From Lepas anatifera (taxonomy: Eukaryota; Arthropoda; Thecostraca; Lepadidae): a DNA stretch of 64,000 bases. Below, piece by piece: positions 11,201 to 22,873 of this stretch. The position numbers were made by a program, and so were the translations under genes. The notes beneath the pieces were generated by a model. That model saw only the letters and a program-made list of their open reading frames with translations, was not told the origin of the DNA and did no database searches. How positions within the stretch are numbered: position 1 is the first letter of the stretch; every line of letters starts with the position of its first letter. Where the stretch lies: assembly GCA_034440635.1 (NCBI GenBank), contig JAOTON010002268.1:2003501-2067500 (forward strand). The letters run 5' to 3'.

Positions 11201-12177
11201 TTAACCCACGCCTTGGTGGGCCTCCGAGCCACCTTCGCCCTGGTGGTGGGTGTTTGAACCCCCCTCGAACCCGGCTTCTATGCTGGATAGCGAAAAAACG
11301 TGAACGCTGGTGGATAGCTCAGGAAATTTTGGGCTGAGATCAACATTGAGGTCATGACAGGTCAAAGAATGTGGCATTTTGAGAAGAGTTTTTGGACTCT
11401 AGCATCTAACAGAGTTGAGTTAGAATGATTTGTTAGGCACCATTGGCTTCCTCTTGTCACGGCGTATTGAATGATGTATAATATGACCATACTAGGTTAA
11501 AACAAAAAAATGGCCTGACCTCAGGTCAGTTCAAGGTCACTTTTTGACCTAGCAGAGTCAATATGCATATCAATAAACTAGCTATATCAGTCCAAACGCA
11601 ATTATACCAAAATAAAAGCTGTATCATCATTTCATGCAGTTATTGACCTTGGTCTGAAAACTGCTTAAGGAGGCCCAGATGACCTCTCAGAGGTCACAGG
11701 TCAAAAATTCCAACATGAACCTGGAAAGGAACCAGGATACTATGATTTGGAGAGTATGAAGGTATTCGCAGCTTTATCTACACAAATGCAGCCCAATTCC
11801 TGTGTTTCCCCATGTATTTCCAAAGGAGAGGTCATGATCCGTATTTGACCTTACGTCATCGATATTAAAAATTCCGGAATACTTTTTGTAGCACTCGGTG
11901 GGCCCATTATGTGGTATAGGTTGCAATCCAATAGATTCATCCATTTCCTCCTTATGCCACCTTAAACATTTTTGGAGGTGAGGTCACTTGACCTGCACTG
12001 GTGACCTGATCTGAGGTGACCCAAACTTAGAATTAAGCGGGAGGTTGCAGAATCGATAAGGGATAAAAGGTCCCAAGTACAGCGGCGCTTCGCGCCGCCG
12101 TTTTGTCGTGCCGTGGGGACAACCAGATGGGGATGGGACGGGGGTGTTCAAACAACCCCCACCGGGGCGAGAGTTAA
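11201..12177. mobile_element. TTAA-flanked inverted-repeat element
   Basis: Starts TTAACCCACGCCTTGGTGGG and ends CCCCACCGGGGCGAGAGTTAA-like, so both ends carry TTAA and inverted GC-rich termini. The interior holds many AGGTCA/TGACCT half-sites and the GGCGGCGC / GCGCCGCC palindromic patch near 12081-12101 also seen in the 25029 and 45107 elements. No coding frame of note; 977 bp. Confidence 0.75.
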
Positions 12178-13700
12178 TGTTTCTTGAAATGTAATTTACA
12201 TGGACAATGAAAAATATTTTTGGTAGCATTTTAGTACGCTTTATAAAAAACTAGCGATTGTGAAGTAGTGGAATAGCGGAGAGTGGTTTCCCAATTAAAA
12301 ATGTAAGGCTAGTAGCGGTAATGACTTCAGCTCACCAAGGCCTGCCATTATTTTGAACCCTTGTCCTGGGGACATCTTTTGCATATTTGCACCACACATA
12401 CACACAGTCACACCATTGACATGTTCAAACGCATTCTCAAACATGCTCTAACCGCCTCAAAGCTCCTCTAAATCTCCCTTGCCCGTTCCAGCGCCTCCTC
12501 AAACTTTCTCAAAGCTCTTCCAAGCTCATCTTAAACATAATCTAACCTCCTCTCAAACGAAAGGCGTTTTTTGAGCAGATTAGCATAATTCTGGTGCACG
12601 AGTTTCAATTGATAAACTCAAAAATCATTTATCAGTAGAGACAACGTTGTGGTTAGTTTAAAGTTTTGATTTCGCTTTCATTGTATGACTTCCATTAGGG
12701 ACATACGCCAAAAATGTATTGCTAGATCAAAGGTCACAAAAGTTGTTTCAAAGTCATATTCCATTTTTGCGAATTCGGCCCGCAAATGCCTTAGACTGGC
12801 ATTCGTCAACATTTCTAACGACTTATCGATAATTCTACTATCGGATAAATGACGTAGCCTCGCTATGACCATCAATTTCTGAGAACTAGGTCATATCTGT
12901 CCTAAACGGAGATATAGAACTTGGGAACCACTACAAAAAATATTTAAAAAGCTACATTCTAAAACTCTTTTAAAACGGAATTATAAGACTTTGAAGAAAT
13001 CACAATTGACCAATCAGAAGCCTGGAATTCCCATATCTGTCACGTGACCTATCTGACGCAAAGTTTCGTCATCCTGGAATTTTGTAAAACGATTGAAGAC
13101 CCAGGTACGAAGCGACTGAAGACTTGTAATTATCTTATGTTCCATTTTAGGCAGACTCACTCATTTTTAGTTTTTAGACGCTATGTAAATTAATTCAATA
13201 CAAATACAGAGAACATACATTTATCATCAAATAATTACTTTTAAACTTGAAATAGATTTTGTAAACGGAGATGAAGCAGTGTCAGCATTTTATCGGTATC
13301 GTTAACATATTTCAATAATTGTTAGTCCTCCCAATTTTGCCGAAATTACAAAATAATTTACAGTTTCGTAATCAATATTTTTTCAAATAGTAAAGACCAC
13401 AATGATTTTTCGCGTATCTCCCTTTAAATGTATAAATCATAACCTTTGCTTCGCCCGCCATATTGGCGCCGATCAGCCGCAATCGGCTGATACCTCCTCC
13501 CCGTTCGTTCCACAGGGAACACCGATTTTCGTACCTGCTCTGACGTACTCTTAAATTATCTCATATTTTTCTGAGGATGCGCTGGCACAGACCCTAGGTA
13601 CCTACACGACATGTTTTCACAAATTGACACCCTTGCGGGACAGTCGGTGCACCTGCCTTTCACATGCTCCCATGCTCCAATGTTGGGAGGGGGGGCACTC
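12178..13700. other. No gene; CTCAAA-rich stretch at 12420-12560
   Basis: AT-rich DNA. A patch with loosely repeated CTCAAAC/CTCAAAGCTC words resembles 40340-40690. Nothing else stands out. Confidence 0.35.
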
Positions 13701-13729
13701 CAGCGTCACGATTTGTGATTTATTTACAG

Positions 13730-14036
13730 GATACTGAGAGGCACTGCGACCTTTGGACGTTCGCCAGACGAGTGCCGTTTTTTGGCAGCTATCACGGACG
13801 GCACAGGCGATGGCTGTGCGAACATCCCCCCTGCAGGGGAGGCGGTGCAAAAACAGGCCGTGTTGCCGGTCTGCTTGGGATCGGGTGACGCCGACTTCCT
13901 GTCAGACGCAGACCCCTTCCTACCGCCGGCCACGGCAAAAACGGCTCTGCTGCTCCCCCGACACCGCAGTGGGATGGCAGGGAAAGGGGCGACTTCGTGG
14001 GAGATGAGATGTCCGAGAAGGGACGCAGCCGGCTAG
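13730..14036 (+). other. Exon-like GC-rich island
   Basis: TTTATTTACAG precedes position 13730 and one frame then stays open for 102 codons to TAG at 14034. The first base completes a codon, the phase needed to join the ATGAA|GTAAGG mini-exon at 7918. The translation has balanced composition (for example SPDECRFLAAITDGTGDGC) but no domain or signal peptide that I recognise. Overlapping frames on both strands are also open because the DNA is GC-rich, which weakens the case. Confidence 0.2.
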
Positions 14037-14742
14037 CTGGGTGGTCGTGCAACAGGAGGTTTATGTTGTAGTCTGGGGAGTATGTGGCATGCAGGGGATA
14101 TGCAGATGATCGTTAGGTTGGCATGCGACGTTGTTATGGAGTGAGATTTGCACGTGGTGTGCAAACGAGATCAGGGAGTGATTTCAATACCTGTTGAAGT
14201 GGAGTGCGTCACATTTAGATGTTTAGGACAGCATGTGTGAGATGATAGCTGTCTATCTCCAGAAATACTTTGAACAAGACAAACCTGATCACCAACTCTT
14301 GTCCCTACATCGGGGTTTTTGCAACTCCCATCCTCTGAAGGGTTTCAGATTTGACCTGGAAATATCACGACTCGTACCGCTTTGTATAGACTATGGGCGT
14401 TCATTTTGCATCTTAAAAACATGATGTGAGGGTCTTACCAATCCACCGAGCTGTGGTGTCATTTCCGGAAGTGCGTTAGGCCGATTTGGGCTGTGCTTCC
14501 TCAGACCTCTATAGGTTAAATGTGATACATTTTATGACCTCTGTTAACTTCCTGCGATCTTCAGTGAACTCTTGTGAGCTTTACAAGCCTGTTTATCCTT
14601 GGTTAACCATTGATGACTCCTAGGGTACAGGCAAATGGTATATCCGATCATCGCCTATAAACCGTTTGAAAGAGGTTACGCCAGTGGAGCATGTATCCGG
14701 CCCTAACCCTGCAGAAGACTCTCAGGGCGGGCTGCTGTGAAG
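14037..14742. other. No recognised feature
   Basis: Mixed-composition DNA without supported genes or repeats. Confidence 0.4.
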
Positions 14743-15499
14743 ACAACCCGGCACCGCCTAGGCTCTTCGTACACACCTCTGCAACGCCTGGGGGTCCGAT
14801 CAGACCCCCTACGATCTTGGGAACCGAAAGTGATCCAGAAAAATGAAACAGCGCTGAAAGGAACTTACCACTTTCTTCTCTGGAGCCGAGTTTAAATCAT
14901 ATCCGGTGACCCGCGACGTCACAGTGGGCCAAATTCAGACCCATTTAAGAAACCCATTATGGGTCGGGAACTATTAGACCTAGAACAAAATGAAATACGT
15001 TCACATGTTTACTTTTACCCAAGGATTCGAATGATGTGCGGCATGAGCTTGACCTTAGGTCAAAGTCAAATAATGACCTTCTAAGGTCATGATGCATATC
15101 GTTGGAAGCCTTGGGTCATGTTCATTACTATGATACCAAATTTATGACTTTACCTTGTTTCGCTCACAAGCTATAGTCACACACGTTTAAAAAAACCGTG
15201 ACCTTGGATGACTTCGGTATTGAACTGACCTCTGCATGGTGGCTGCATGCAAATTTTTGGTTTAAAGAGCTTTTGCATTATATTTAGAAACTTGATAACT
15301 TGATAGAAACTAGAAACTTGATTTTCTAGAAGCCGAGGTACACCCTGGTTTTGTCCCTGATGTCAAATTTTTTTACATGGGTTGTCAAACTGATCACCCT
15401 ACAAGCTTGCAAAGCGACGCGCGTCTCATTTATATAGGCTCGTAATCATTCTTGAAAAACCGAGGGGGGTCCGATCGGAACCCCCAGGCGGTGAAGGGT
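14743..15499. mobile_element. TTAA element, family I, copy 1 (uninterrupted)
   Basis: Begins ACCCGGCACCGCCTAGG and ends CCCCCAGGCGGTGAAGGGT, an imperfect inverted pair. Terminal TTAA is degraded on both sides. Its interior (CAGCGCTGAAAGGAACTTACC, GAGCCGAGTTTAAAT, GACCTTAGGTCAAAGTCAA) matches 49018-50900, where the same element is split by another TTAA element. Confidence 0.7.
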
Positions 15500-15672
15500 C
15501 ATGTTTTTCTCCCTTCAGTCTGGTATAGCTAACGAGTTCAGGATGTATTTGAAGTTTCTGTAGTCACCTCGGTGAGTTTGTCTTTATTTCAGAGAGCTAA
15601 GGCTTTCTGTGAAAACAGGAAATACCTTTCCTAGATTGGATTCTGCATAATATTGAAATATTGAAAATAGAT

Positions 15673-15764
15673 CTGTACACTTTTCTTATTTATGTACACT
15701 TTTCTTATTTATATACACTTCTTACTTATGTCCACTTCTTATTTATGTACACTTTTCTTATTAA
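15673..15764. repeat. Minisatellite, unit near TACACTTTTCTTATTTATG
   Basis: About five tandem copies of a 17-19-bp unit with small length differences. The YLYTLLTYVHF-like translation is a by-product. Confidence 0.9.
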
Positions 15765-16237
15765 TGCATCAACAGGGTCGGATCTAGACCAACGGTGGGG
15801 AGGGGGGGTGGTTGCGCAACGTGGCACGAAATCGGTTAAAATATTTTTAAAAGAAAATCGGAAAAAATCGCGGGGTTGGGGCAGTTACCCAGTTTGCCCA
15901 CCCCTCTCGGGATCCACCAGTGTGCCTCAAAATGTTGGGGGAGGGAGCAGCTCTATAGGCTGAGCCTCCTCCCAGCCAGAGTATTGGGAGCGAGACACGG
16001 CCCCCTGGCCCACACCGCTCATAGGCCTCCGCTCCTTTACCCAGGGAAGAAACTGGGCAGTTCCCTGTCTCTGCTGGAAATAAAAGGTAAAAGTACATAT
16101 TGGGGACCATTTAGTGCAATGATGAAAATGACATCTTTAATTGGTAGTTTGACGCCGGTATACAGCGTTGCACTTTCACTATCACTATCTCACAAGACAT
16201 ATTGTTCCAGATGCAGCAAGACTGAAACCTGGGCCGA

Positions 16238-16428
16238 AGATGTGAGCGATGGGCCGACCTCGGCGTATGGAGCGGTAGACCGACTTCGGCCACTACCTCG
16301 GCCACCGGAACTGTGGGCCGACCTCGGTGGTTGGAGCGGTGAGCCGACCTCGGCGGTTGGAGCTGTGGGCCGACCTCGGCGGTTGGAGCTGTGGGCCGAC
16401 CTCGGCAGCTGGAGTGGTGGTTGGCTGG
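16238..16428. repeat. 26-bp minisatellite (GTGGGCCGACCTCGGCGGTT...)
   Basis: Six to seven GC-rich units of about 26 bp, each centred on GGGCCGACCTCGGCGGTTGG. It produces long open frames on both strands (including 204 codons at 15876-16490) that I do not regard as genes. Confidence 0.92.
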
Positions 16429-16756
16429 CATGCTCTCCAGCCCAGCGACGCTCTGCCTGCTGGTGGCGCTGCCCTCCTGCGTGCACGTGAGTGAAACTGC
16501 GGCATCAGCCCATGTCAAAGTATCGAGATGCTTGAAGGAAACAGTTTTATAACGGCTCTCACCTCACCGGTACCAAAATGTCTCTTGTAATAGTTCTGCA
16601 TTTCTGCACGGGACGACCATTACACTTGAAGTCCTCTCTTTTCCTGCAGATATAGCAAGGACGTGATTGCCATTGCTCCGAAATGGAGCATTAGTTATAT
16701 GTTCCACTCGAACGCTGAAGTGCCTCCTTTCAAGTCAGCATTTGTATGTAGGGATG

Positions 16757-16758
<2 letters not shown>

Positions 16759-16823
<65 letters not shown>
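16759..16823. repeat. (TA)n microsatellite
   Basis: About 65 bp of TA dinucleotide. Confidence 0.97.
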
Positions 16824-16825
<2 letters not shown>

Positions 16826-16985
16826 TAAAAGGATGGTTCTTAGGTTCTGTTGAGGATTCTAGCTGCTGTATTATTATTTTAGGGCAATGACTTATTTCAC
16901 CATTTCTAAATTTGATAGTTTTATCAATACAGCTAATCACCTCCATATATAAAATTGTCACCAGGCATGTCCCCACGGAATTTTA

Positions 16986-17590
16986 ATAGGGGATGGACCC
17001 CCGAGAGTCCAAGAGATAATATCTGGGGGCCGGGGAGGGGAGGGAGTAGAATTTTGAGCATTTTGCTGTCTCTGAAAACGCTAACCACCATACACTTTAT
17101 CAACACATTTATGTGGGTCCACGCATATAATGCGGAAAAATGCGAAAAGCCTGGGTCGAGTCTCAAAATGGGAGGGGAGACTTCTCCCTTCATCCGTGAG
17201 TTGGGGCAATGCGTCACTCCATCCCCACTATCGACGCCCATGGTTGTCACGAATTTAATTTTAAATGCATTCTAAATTATTGTATTTCTTGTCTAGGTGT
17301 GGATGTCGTTAGGGGCGTGACCACGGTGAGGGGGCGTAAGGACAGGGAACGTTACCACAGAATTTTCATAGGGCGGGGGGAGGGGATGGACCTACGACTG
17401 GAGATGACGGGGGGTGAGAGTGGGAGGCAAACTTGGAGAATATTGGATGTCTCTGATAATGCTAACGACGGTGCACATCTCCAACATATTAAAGTAGGTC
17501 TACGCAAGTAGTAGGGAGAACATGCAAATAAAACCTAGGTCGAGCCCAAATTTTGAGGGACGTCCTGTCCTGATCCACGAGCTACAAGGG
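16986..17590. repeat. Diverged tandem duplication, offset ~394 bp
   Basis: Two blocks, about 16986-17205 and 17380-17590, share the same order of words: GGGGATGGACC, GTCTCTGA.AA.GCTAAC, AACA.ATTTA, GTCTACGC/GTCCACGC and GGTCGAG. Their sequence has drifted considerably. A further weak match lies near 17735-17760. No coding signal. Confidence 0.6.
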
Positions 17591-17941
17591 ACACGTCTCC
17601 GGTCCCCCGCTTTTGACTCCTATAGGCAGGAGGCCCGTCCCTCGTAAAATGGTGGACATGCCGGGAGTATGCCGCTGGAAATGTCTAGTTTTAGGACGAA
17701 AACGTTCCTTTCCGCTGTTGTCATTGACTGCACCGTTGTTGAATGCGGAAAAATTATTGCATTTCGATATCCAGCGGGCAGAATATAGGGTCATATGGGC
17801 CTAGGACTTTATCGCTTACTCCTCGCTCGAAAATACGTAGCGACGCACTTGTCGGCAACGGCCGACAAGGGCTATGAGGTTTGGTATAGCTCTAAGTTTC
17901 TCACCGGGCACAGTGTCATCACCGGTGATTTGCCGTTCCAG

Positions 17942-18086
17942 AGCTTTCTATTTCCGCTGAAAGATGGCGCCAAGTGCAAGGACAACGACGACTGCGTGTC
18001 GCCGTCGTTCCCGCGCGGCTGCTGCCTGATGACTGGACTACAGCACGGAAGACCTGTGGGCCGTTGTCAGCCCATTCCCAAACTGG
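17942..18086 (+). CDS. Astakine/prokineticin-like protein, exon 2 (cysteines 1-5)
   Basis: Encodes a basic, cysteine-rich segment with the order Cys-x5-Cys, Cys-Cys, then Cys-Gln-Pro-Ile-Pro-Lys-Leu-Gly. Visible pieces are CKDNDDC, RGCCLMTG and GRCQPIPKLG. The C-x5-C...CC...C-x-P-x2-KLG pattern is the first half of the prokineticin/astakine fold. In arthropods, astakines are secreted cytokines acting on blood-cell production; that role is family knowledge. The preferred start follows CAG at 17941 (phase 0, matching exon 1). An acceptor with a longer pyrimidine tract at 17963 would begin in phase 1. The exon ends at CTGG|GTCAGT (donor at 18087) in phase 1, which matches exon 3. The frame continues to a TGA at 18122-18124, probably intronic. 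Confidence 0.85.
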
Positions 18087-18140
18087 GTCAGTGCAAGCAC
18101 GCCGCATACCGCGCTTACCTTTGAAACAGGGGCCTTCGGT

Positions 18141-18338
18141 GGGCCGGGGGGCCTAGTGACTTCATTGCCCGTCTTCAGATCGGACAGCACGGATTACCGT
18201 GTGGTTAATCCCCCGGCGGGAAACTGCCTTCCATGTTCGATCTGACCCGATGGAGAGGACCCCCTACACACACGCCAATGATCCGTGTAATTGGGCGGTT
18301 GTGCCTGATGGGAGTGGCCCTAATACAATAAACAAACG
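18141..18338 (+). mobile_element. tRNA-derived SINE, family C, copy 1
   Basis: Starts GGGCCGGGGGGCCTAGTGAC (box A-like), then a damaged box B (TGGTTAATCCCC), a body with GATCTGACCCGATGGAGAGG and GGGAGTGGCCCTAATA, and a short ATAAAC tail. It matches the better-preserved copy at 51355-51560. It lies just inside intron 2. Confidence 0.85.
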
Positions 18339-18614
18339 GTGTGTTGCACTTCCTCTCATTCCATGGACCTACCTAGCCAGCGAAGTATAGAGATGGAGAG
18401 CCAGTGCCCCCGCTTTCTAAAGTAGGAGGCCAACTGCGTGGGGAGCCTCATGTCTCCCCCTTTTGGACAGTGGACCCTCCAAGAGTAATGAAATACTTTT
18501 TGATACACGACGTGAAAAATAAGATGAATCGTGAAACAGCAGTCCCAGATATCATGAACCGTGAGCTGTTCAGGGCCCCTTTGAGCTTGTCCGCAGCTGT
18601 TAAGTTTGTCTGGA
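18339..18614. other. No recognised feature (intron 2)
   Basis: Nothing supportable seen. Confidence 0.4.
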
Positions 18615-18830
18615 ACCTGTGAAGTGGTCCTGGGGCCCACTATCCTGTTGGAAGTCCCCTGAGCTAGTCTTTGGACCCCCGGAGCTAGCCGGACATTCTA
18701 AACTAGTCTTAAGGCCCAACTATTTGGTGGGTGCACTGATTTGGTCTTGGGACTCCCTTAGCTGGTCTGCCCCCCTGAGCTGTTCTTGTTCCCCTGGGCT
18801 ATCCTTGGGGCCCCCTGAGCTGGTATAGAT
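18615..18830. repeat. Degenerate minisatellite related to 1-1370, opposite orientation
   Basis: Repeats of CCCCCTGAGCTGGTCTTGGG-like units, the approximate complement of the GGGGGCACCAGATCAGCTCA unit at the start of the window. Confidence 0.65.
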
Positions 18831-19870
18831 TGACTTGGCTTGCATCAGGTCAGTGACATCCCTAGTTGAGGAATGTAAGTGTGCAAGTGGTCATGTACAA
18901 TGCCGATGAACTTGATTAGTAAATGTGCTGAATAAAAAACTAGAAACCCTATTTCCCACGCACTACTATCCTGTGCACGTGCCTGCTGAAGCCGAAGGGG
19001 GTCAGACTGGCCTCAGGAACGGGACGTCAATCACAGACTTCCCCTCTTGGCTGTTGCTACGCAGTCCGTGGGAGGCAGCATAGTCGACTCCAAGATTTCC
19101 GATCGGAGGGGTTACATGGTTGGGGGAGCATACATATTAATGGGCGCTGCTTTTGGACGGAAAATATATATCAGGTGGGCGCAGAACCCTATCGTTGGGG
19201 GTGCCGATACTTGGATCCTGGTTAGGGGGAAAGCGATCTTTCAGGGTGTCCATGACTATTTCAAAGGGCTCCGGGAGGCGATTGGGAAGCGGGAGCAAGT
19301 CCCCCCCTCTTGTTCCCTGGATCCGTCTCTGGGAGACAGGGTATTGCTTAGCGGGCTGGTATGCGGCTCTGACCCCAACCTTGTTAGCTCCCGTCTGGTC
19401 TCACCACACGTTTCTGCTACACATTTCGGACATGTTCATAGAATTACTCTTTCCCTCGTTAGGAATGTGATTTTCTGACGCGTGAGACTAAAAGTTACAT
19501 ACAATTTTGGCTGAGAGCTAAATTGTTGAAGTGATTGGAGCACGCAAATTGTGCTTCGTGGCCAGGGAACTAGCCAGCACGGCGTGGGCGCTAATCTTGT
19601 CCTCTGGCGGCTTTTTACCACCTGTTTTTTATCCGGGAGCCGCCCAGGCGCAGACAGGTATTAGACCTAACCTGTGAGAGATGTCTGGCAACAAGGTGCA
19701 TGTGGCTGATGACAAATTTCAGAAGATAAAAACATAAAACTCATTTTTTGAAGTCGACATTGAGACGATCTGCAGTACGTGTTTGTACCTGCATCATCGA
19801 TATGTTTTGATCATTTATTTAGTTTTCTACCACGACTTTCCTGATAAGCAACTGTTGGGATGGATGCGAC
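18831..19870. other. No recognised gene (intron 2)
   Basis: A 143-codon frame at 19047-19478 has an overlapping rival frame, no domain and no splice support. Otherwise featureless. Confidence 0.4.
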
Positions 19871-20560
19871 CAGTGGCGGATACAGACAGGGGGGCTATGG
19901 TGCTTATGCCCCCCTAAATGTCAGAGTGTCTTTATTAAATGCTTAGCCGGAGACTGATCCGAGGCAATGGTGGGGGAGGCTCAAGCCCCTGGGCGCTCCA
20001 GCACAGATCAACCACGGGCCTCTGCATAGCATAGTCACATATTTCGTCCCAATTGCGTCCATTAGTTTGTGAGGAACGTAGAGTCATGATCTGAGATTAT
20101 TTCTCTCCTTAGACTTACGATTTCAGAGTTTTATCTTGAAGAAAATCGTGCGAATCTCCGATTTCGTCAAGACATGGTGACCTACAATGATTAATTTCGG
20201 CGTTCACTATCATTTTCTTGTTTCAAATGATACGGGGATGGATTGGGCATGTAAACAATACATGTTCAGGATTTCTTTTTCATTTGAGACTTTCAAGATT
20301 TTTAGAGATGTTTTGGTCGTTTTTTTCCTGGAGCTTTTTGAAAGTGTGGCGAGTAATTAACGTTACAGGTATCAACGGCAAATATGCGCTCCTATATCTG
20401 CTCTATTTAGTGAAGAAGACTTTTCAACCCATTTCTTTCCAGTCAACGCGAGAGATTTAGTGTTAAAATTTCTCATTTAAAGGATGGGAAATGCACGCTG
20501 CCCATAGCCCCCCCTCCTAGTTCCGCCGTCTATGCCTAGCCCCCTTCGTATCCGCTGCTG
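19871..20560 (+). mobile_element. hAT-like non-autonomous element (690 bp)
   Basis: Starts CAGTGGCGGATACAGACAGG and ends CGTATCCGCTGCTG, giving inverted ends CAGYRGCGGATAC. Internal blocks recur at 3551-3715. The flanking 8-mers do not clearly match, so the target duplication has decayed. The 80-codon frame inside has no transposase features. It lies in intron 2. Confidence 0.6.
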
Positions 20561-20804
20561 TAAAGCACCTCTATAATGTTCAACGAGGTCTCAAACTAAT
20601 TCCAAACTCTGGTGGTTATAACACCATTATCTATAATGCCCGTCGTTCCGAAATGGCTGGTTGCGACCGAGACTGAACCTATTCGCCCCCGCGCAGTTCC
20701 CAGTTCCCTCAGCGGCACCATTTGGTCCGCGACCGGCCATGGCTAATGAGGCGCTGCGGCATGGTATGCTCTCGACCTGACGACGTGGTGCGCCTCGGCG
20801 GCAG

Positions 20805-21112
<308 letters not shown>

Positions 21113-21639
21113 GAAAATCGAGTACAACGAAAAAGAAATGAGTGAGGAAGATTCAGGCAGAATGAACAGAAAGGTTTTCAGACACAAGGGCAGGAGTCTA
21201 GCTTGTTTGCCCATGTCGTAATGGCGTGCAGCCTCATCTTTTATTAGCGCCCAGTCGGTAACCGTCTGCAGGGAGCCAACTCTGGGTGTGTGTCGAGGCT
21301 GAGATAGGTGGAGGCACGGTGGGTCGATACAACGGATTGGGTCTTGACGCTATCTGGGCGGCGTGCGTGGGCCTGCGGTAGTGATTACAGTGCCATCATC
21401 GGCCAGCCATGGCTCGGTATACCCCCCCACATGCTGGGAGAACTGTGTTTTACCGCATCGACCACGCTTACGACCTTGCGTTCTCAGCATGCAGAGGGTA
21501 AAAACTGCCGAGCACATAGATATAATTATTTTTGTTTTAACATCTTTCCCTGAAACCCGGACAAATAGTAGAGCCCGGAAAAATAGTAGAAGCCAATGAC
21601 CAGATCACTAGCCAGTTCTGATGAAAGCTTGTTTTTCAG

Positions 21640-21744
21640 ATGGGTGCGTACTTCGACCCCCAGTGCGTGCCAGAGGACTTTCCCGAGTACGTGACAGCTC
21701 GGCCACAAACCAGTCACCTGGAACTCGGCGTCACAGTGGTATGA
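21640..21744 (+). CDS. Astakine/prokineticin-like protein, terminal exon (cysteine 10 and stop)
   Basis: A strong acceptor, CTTGTTTTTCAG, ends at 21639. The exon continues in phase 0: MGAYFDPQCVPEDFPEYV, then a 15-residue C-terminal tail and TGA at 21742-21744. It supplies the tenth cysteine, placed after the CPC-x5-C motif as in prokineticins. With exons 1-3 the mature protein has ten cysteines after the signal peptide and about 124 residues. The internal methionine at the start of this exon is probably not an initiator. No AATAAA was seen in the following few hundred bases, so the 3' end is undefined. Confidence 0.85.
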   Translation: MGAYFDPQCVPEDFPEYVTARPQTSHLELGVTVV

Positions 21745-22873
21745 CAGAAACAAAAACGGTGGCGCCGCTGTGGCTGTTAGCCGCGTTCGCAAACCGGGAC
21801 TTCCTCGTTCCCTAGCGAGCGACAGAAGCGAAAGGGAATGTCATCCGCGCCAGTACAAACCCATTTCCAGAAAACCCAATGAAATGTACTCGCGCGCCAA
21901 AATGGGCTGGGTCGCAACTGGGAACTTGAGAAATTACCGAACAATTTGTTTGAATGTGATAGAACAACCACTCGGTGTGCTAAATTTGATTCGGTATTTG
22001 TATCCGTGCTATTGCAGGCGATAAGAAAACTGTCTACCTGTTTGAACGGCTTCGTTGGGAGGTTACCCGTGATATCAAGCGTAAGTTTTTAACATGGGTA
22101 CTGATAGAAATATGCTTAGATTATGACACACCGATAAAGAGCAAACATCAGTGATTGTGGAGTTGAATCCGAAGTGCATGGTCAGGCTTATGAGCAGGCA
22201 CAGTTTCCAGTGCACTTGTTTTAGAGGTTTGTGACAGCTGAAAACATGCGTGACCGTGGTCAAGCTCATAATTTTATGGAATCTACTTGTAGACTTACCA
22301 GGCCGGGCTTCATAAACACACATAAATAACACATGTGTGGGTGAATGAAGGAGTCTTGTACCCAATTTAAGCACCCCATGTTGTTGAATGGAAAATAAGA
22401 ATGTTGAAATGTATGGGTTATGGAGTATTTGGATGCTCTATTCAACACACTTGCAGGGTCATGTTTTCTGTCGAACTCGCAGGCCAAATGGCGTCAAGCT
22501 CGTAAGAAGTTTTGGGTTATGAATTGGATTGAATGACTTTGACCTTCTGGATGTCTTTGTCTCTATGAATTTGATTGAATAAGAAGGAATGACACTGAAG
22601 TGTAGAGATGGGCAAGTTGTATATGCATATTATTGACCGTATAATGTTTTATCAACTGTGAAGCTCGTATTTGTGTATAAGGTGTTTGTGCTTATATTTA
22701 GTCATGAAACAAGATTGTTTCATTTAAACCTGTTTGTATGGGAGGCAAACACGAATCTCTATTTCCTGTTACTGATAAGGTTATATGCGAGTAAACTCTG
22801 GTTGTTACATGTGTGTATCGTTCTCGTTGATGGCTTTCCCGTGCAGCTGTGCACCGTTGAATGGCGGCGCCGT
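21745..22873. other. 3' flank of the astakine-like gene; nothing else recognised
   Basis: AT-rich DNA that probably includes the 3' UTR. No second gene, RNA or clear repeat. Confidence 0.4.

Larger units (their letters stand above)
1879..17941 (+). other. Putative intron 1 of the astakine-like gene
   Basis: A 16-kb interval between the leader exon and the first cysteine-rich exon. It runs from GTGAGG to a CAG at 17939-17941. It holds SINEs, TTAA elements, a 1.5-kb inverted-repeat transposon and microsatellites listed separately, plus an unexplained TATA-type promoter at 7867. Confidence 0.45.

Noticed and set aside
11101..11337. Tyr-Ile repeat protein
   Set aside because: Frame through a TA microsatellite into a transposon end.
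15876..16490. 204-codon open frame, + strand
   Set aside because: Its C-terminal part is translated minisatellite, equally long frames exist on the other strand, and there is no domain or splice support.
19047..19478. 143-codon frame in intron 2
   Set aside because: A second frame overlaps it fully, with no recognisable domain and no splice evidence.
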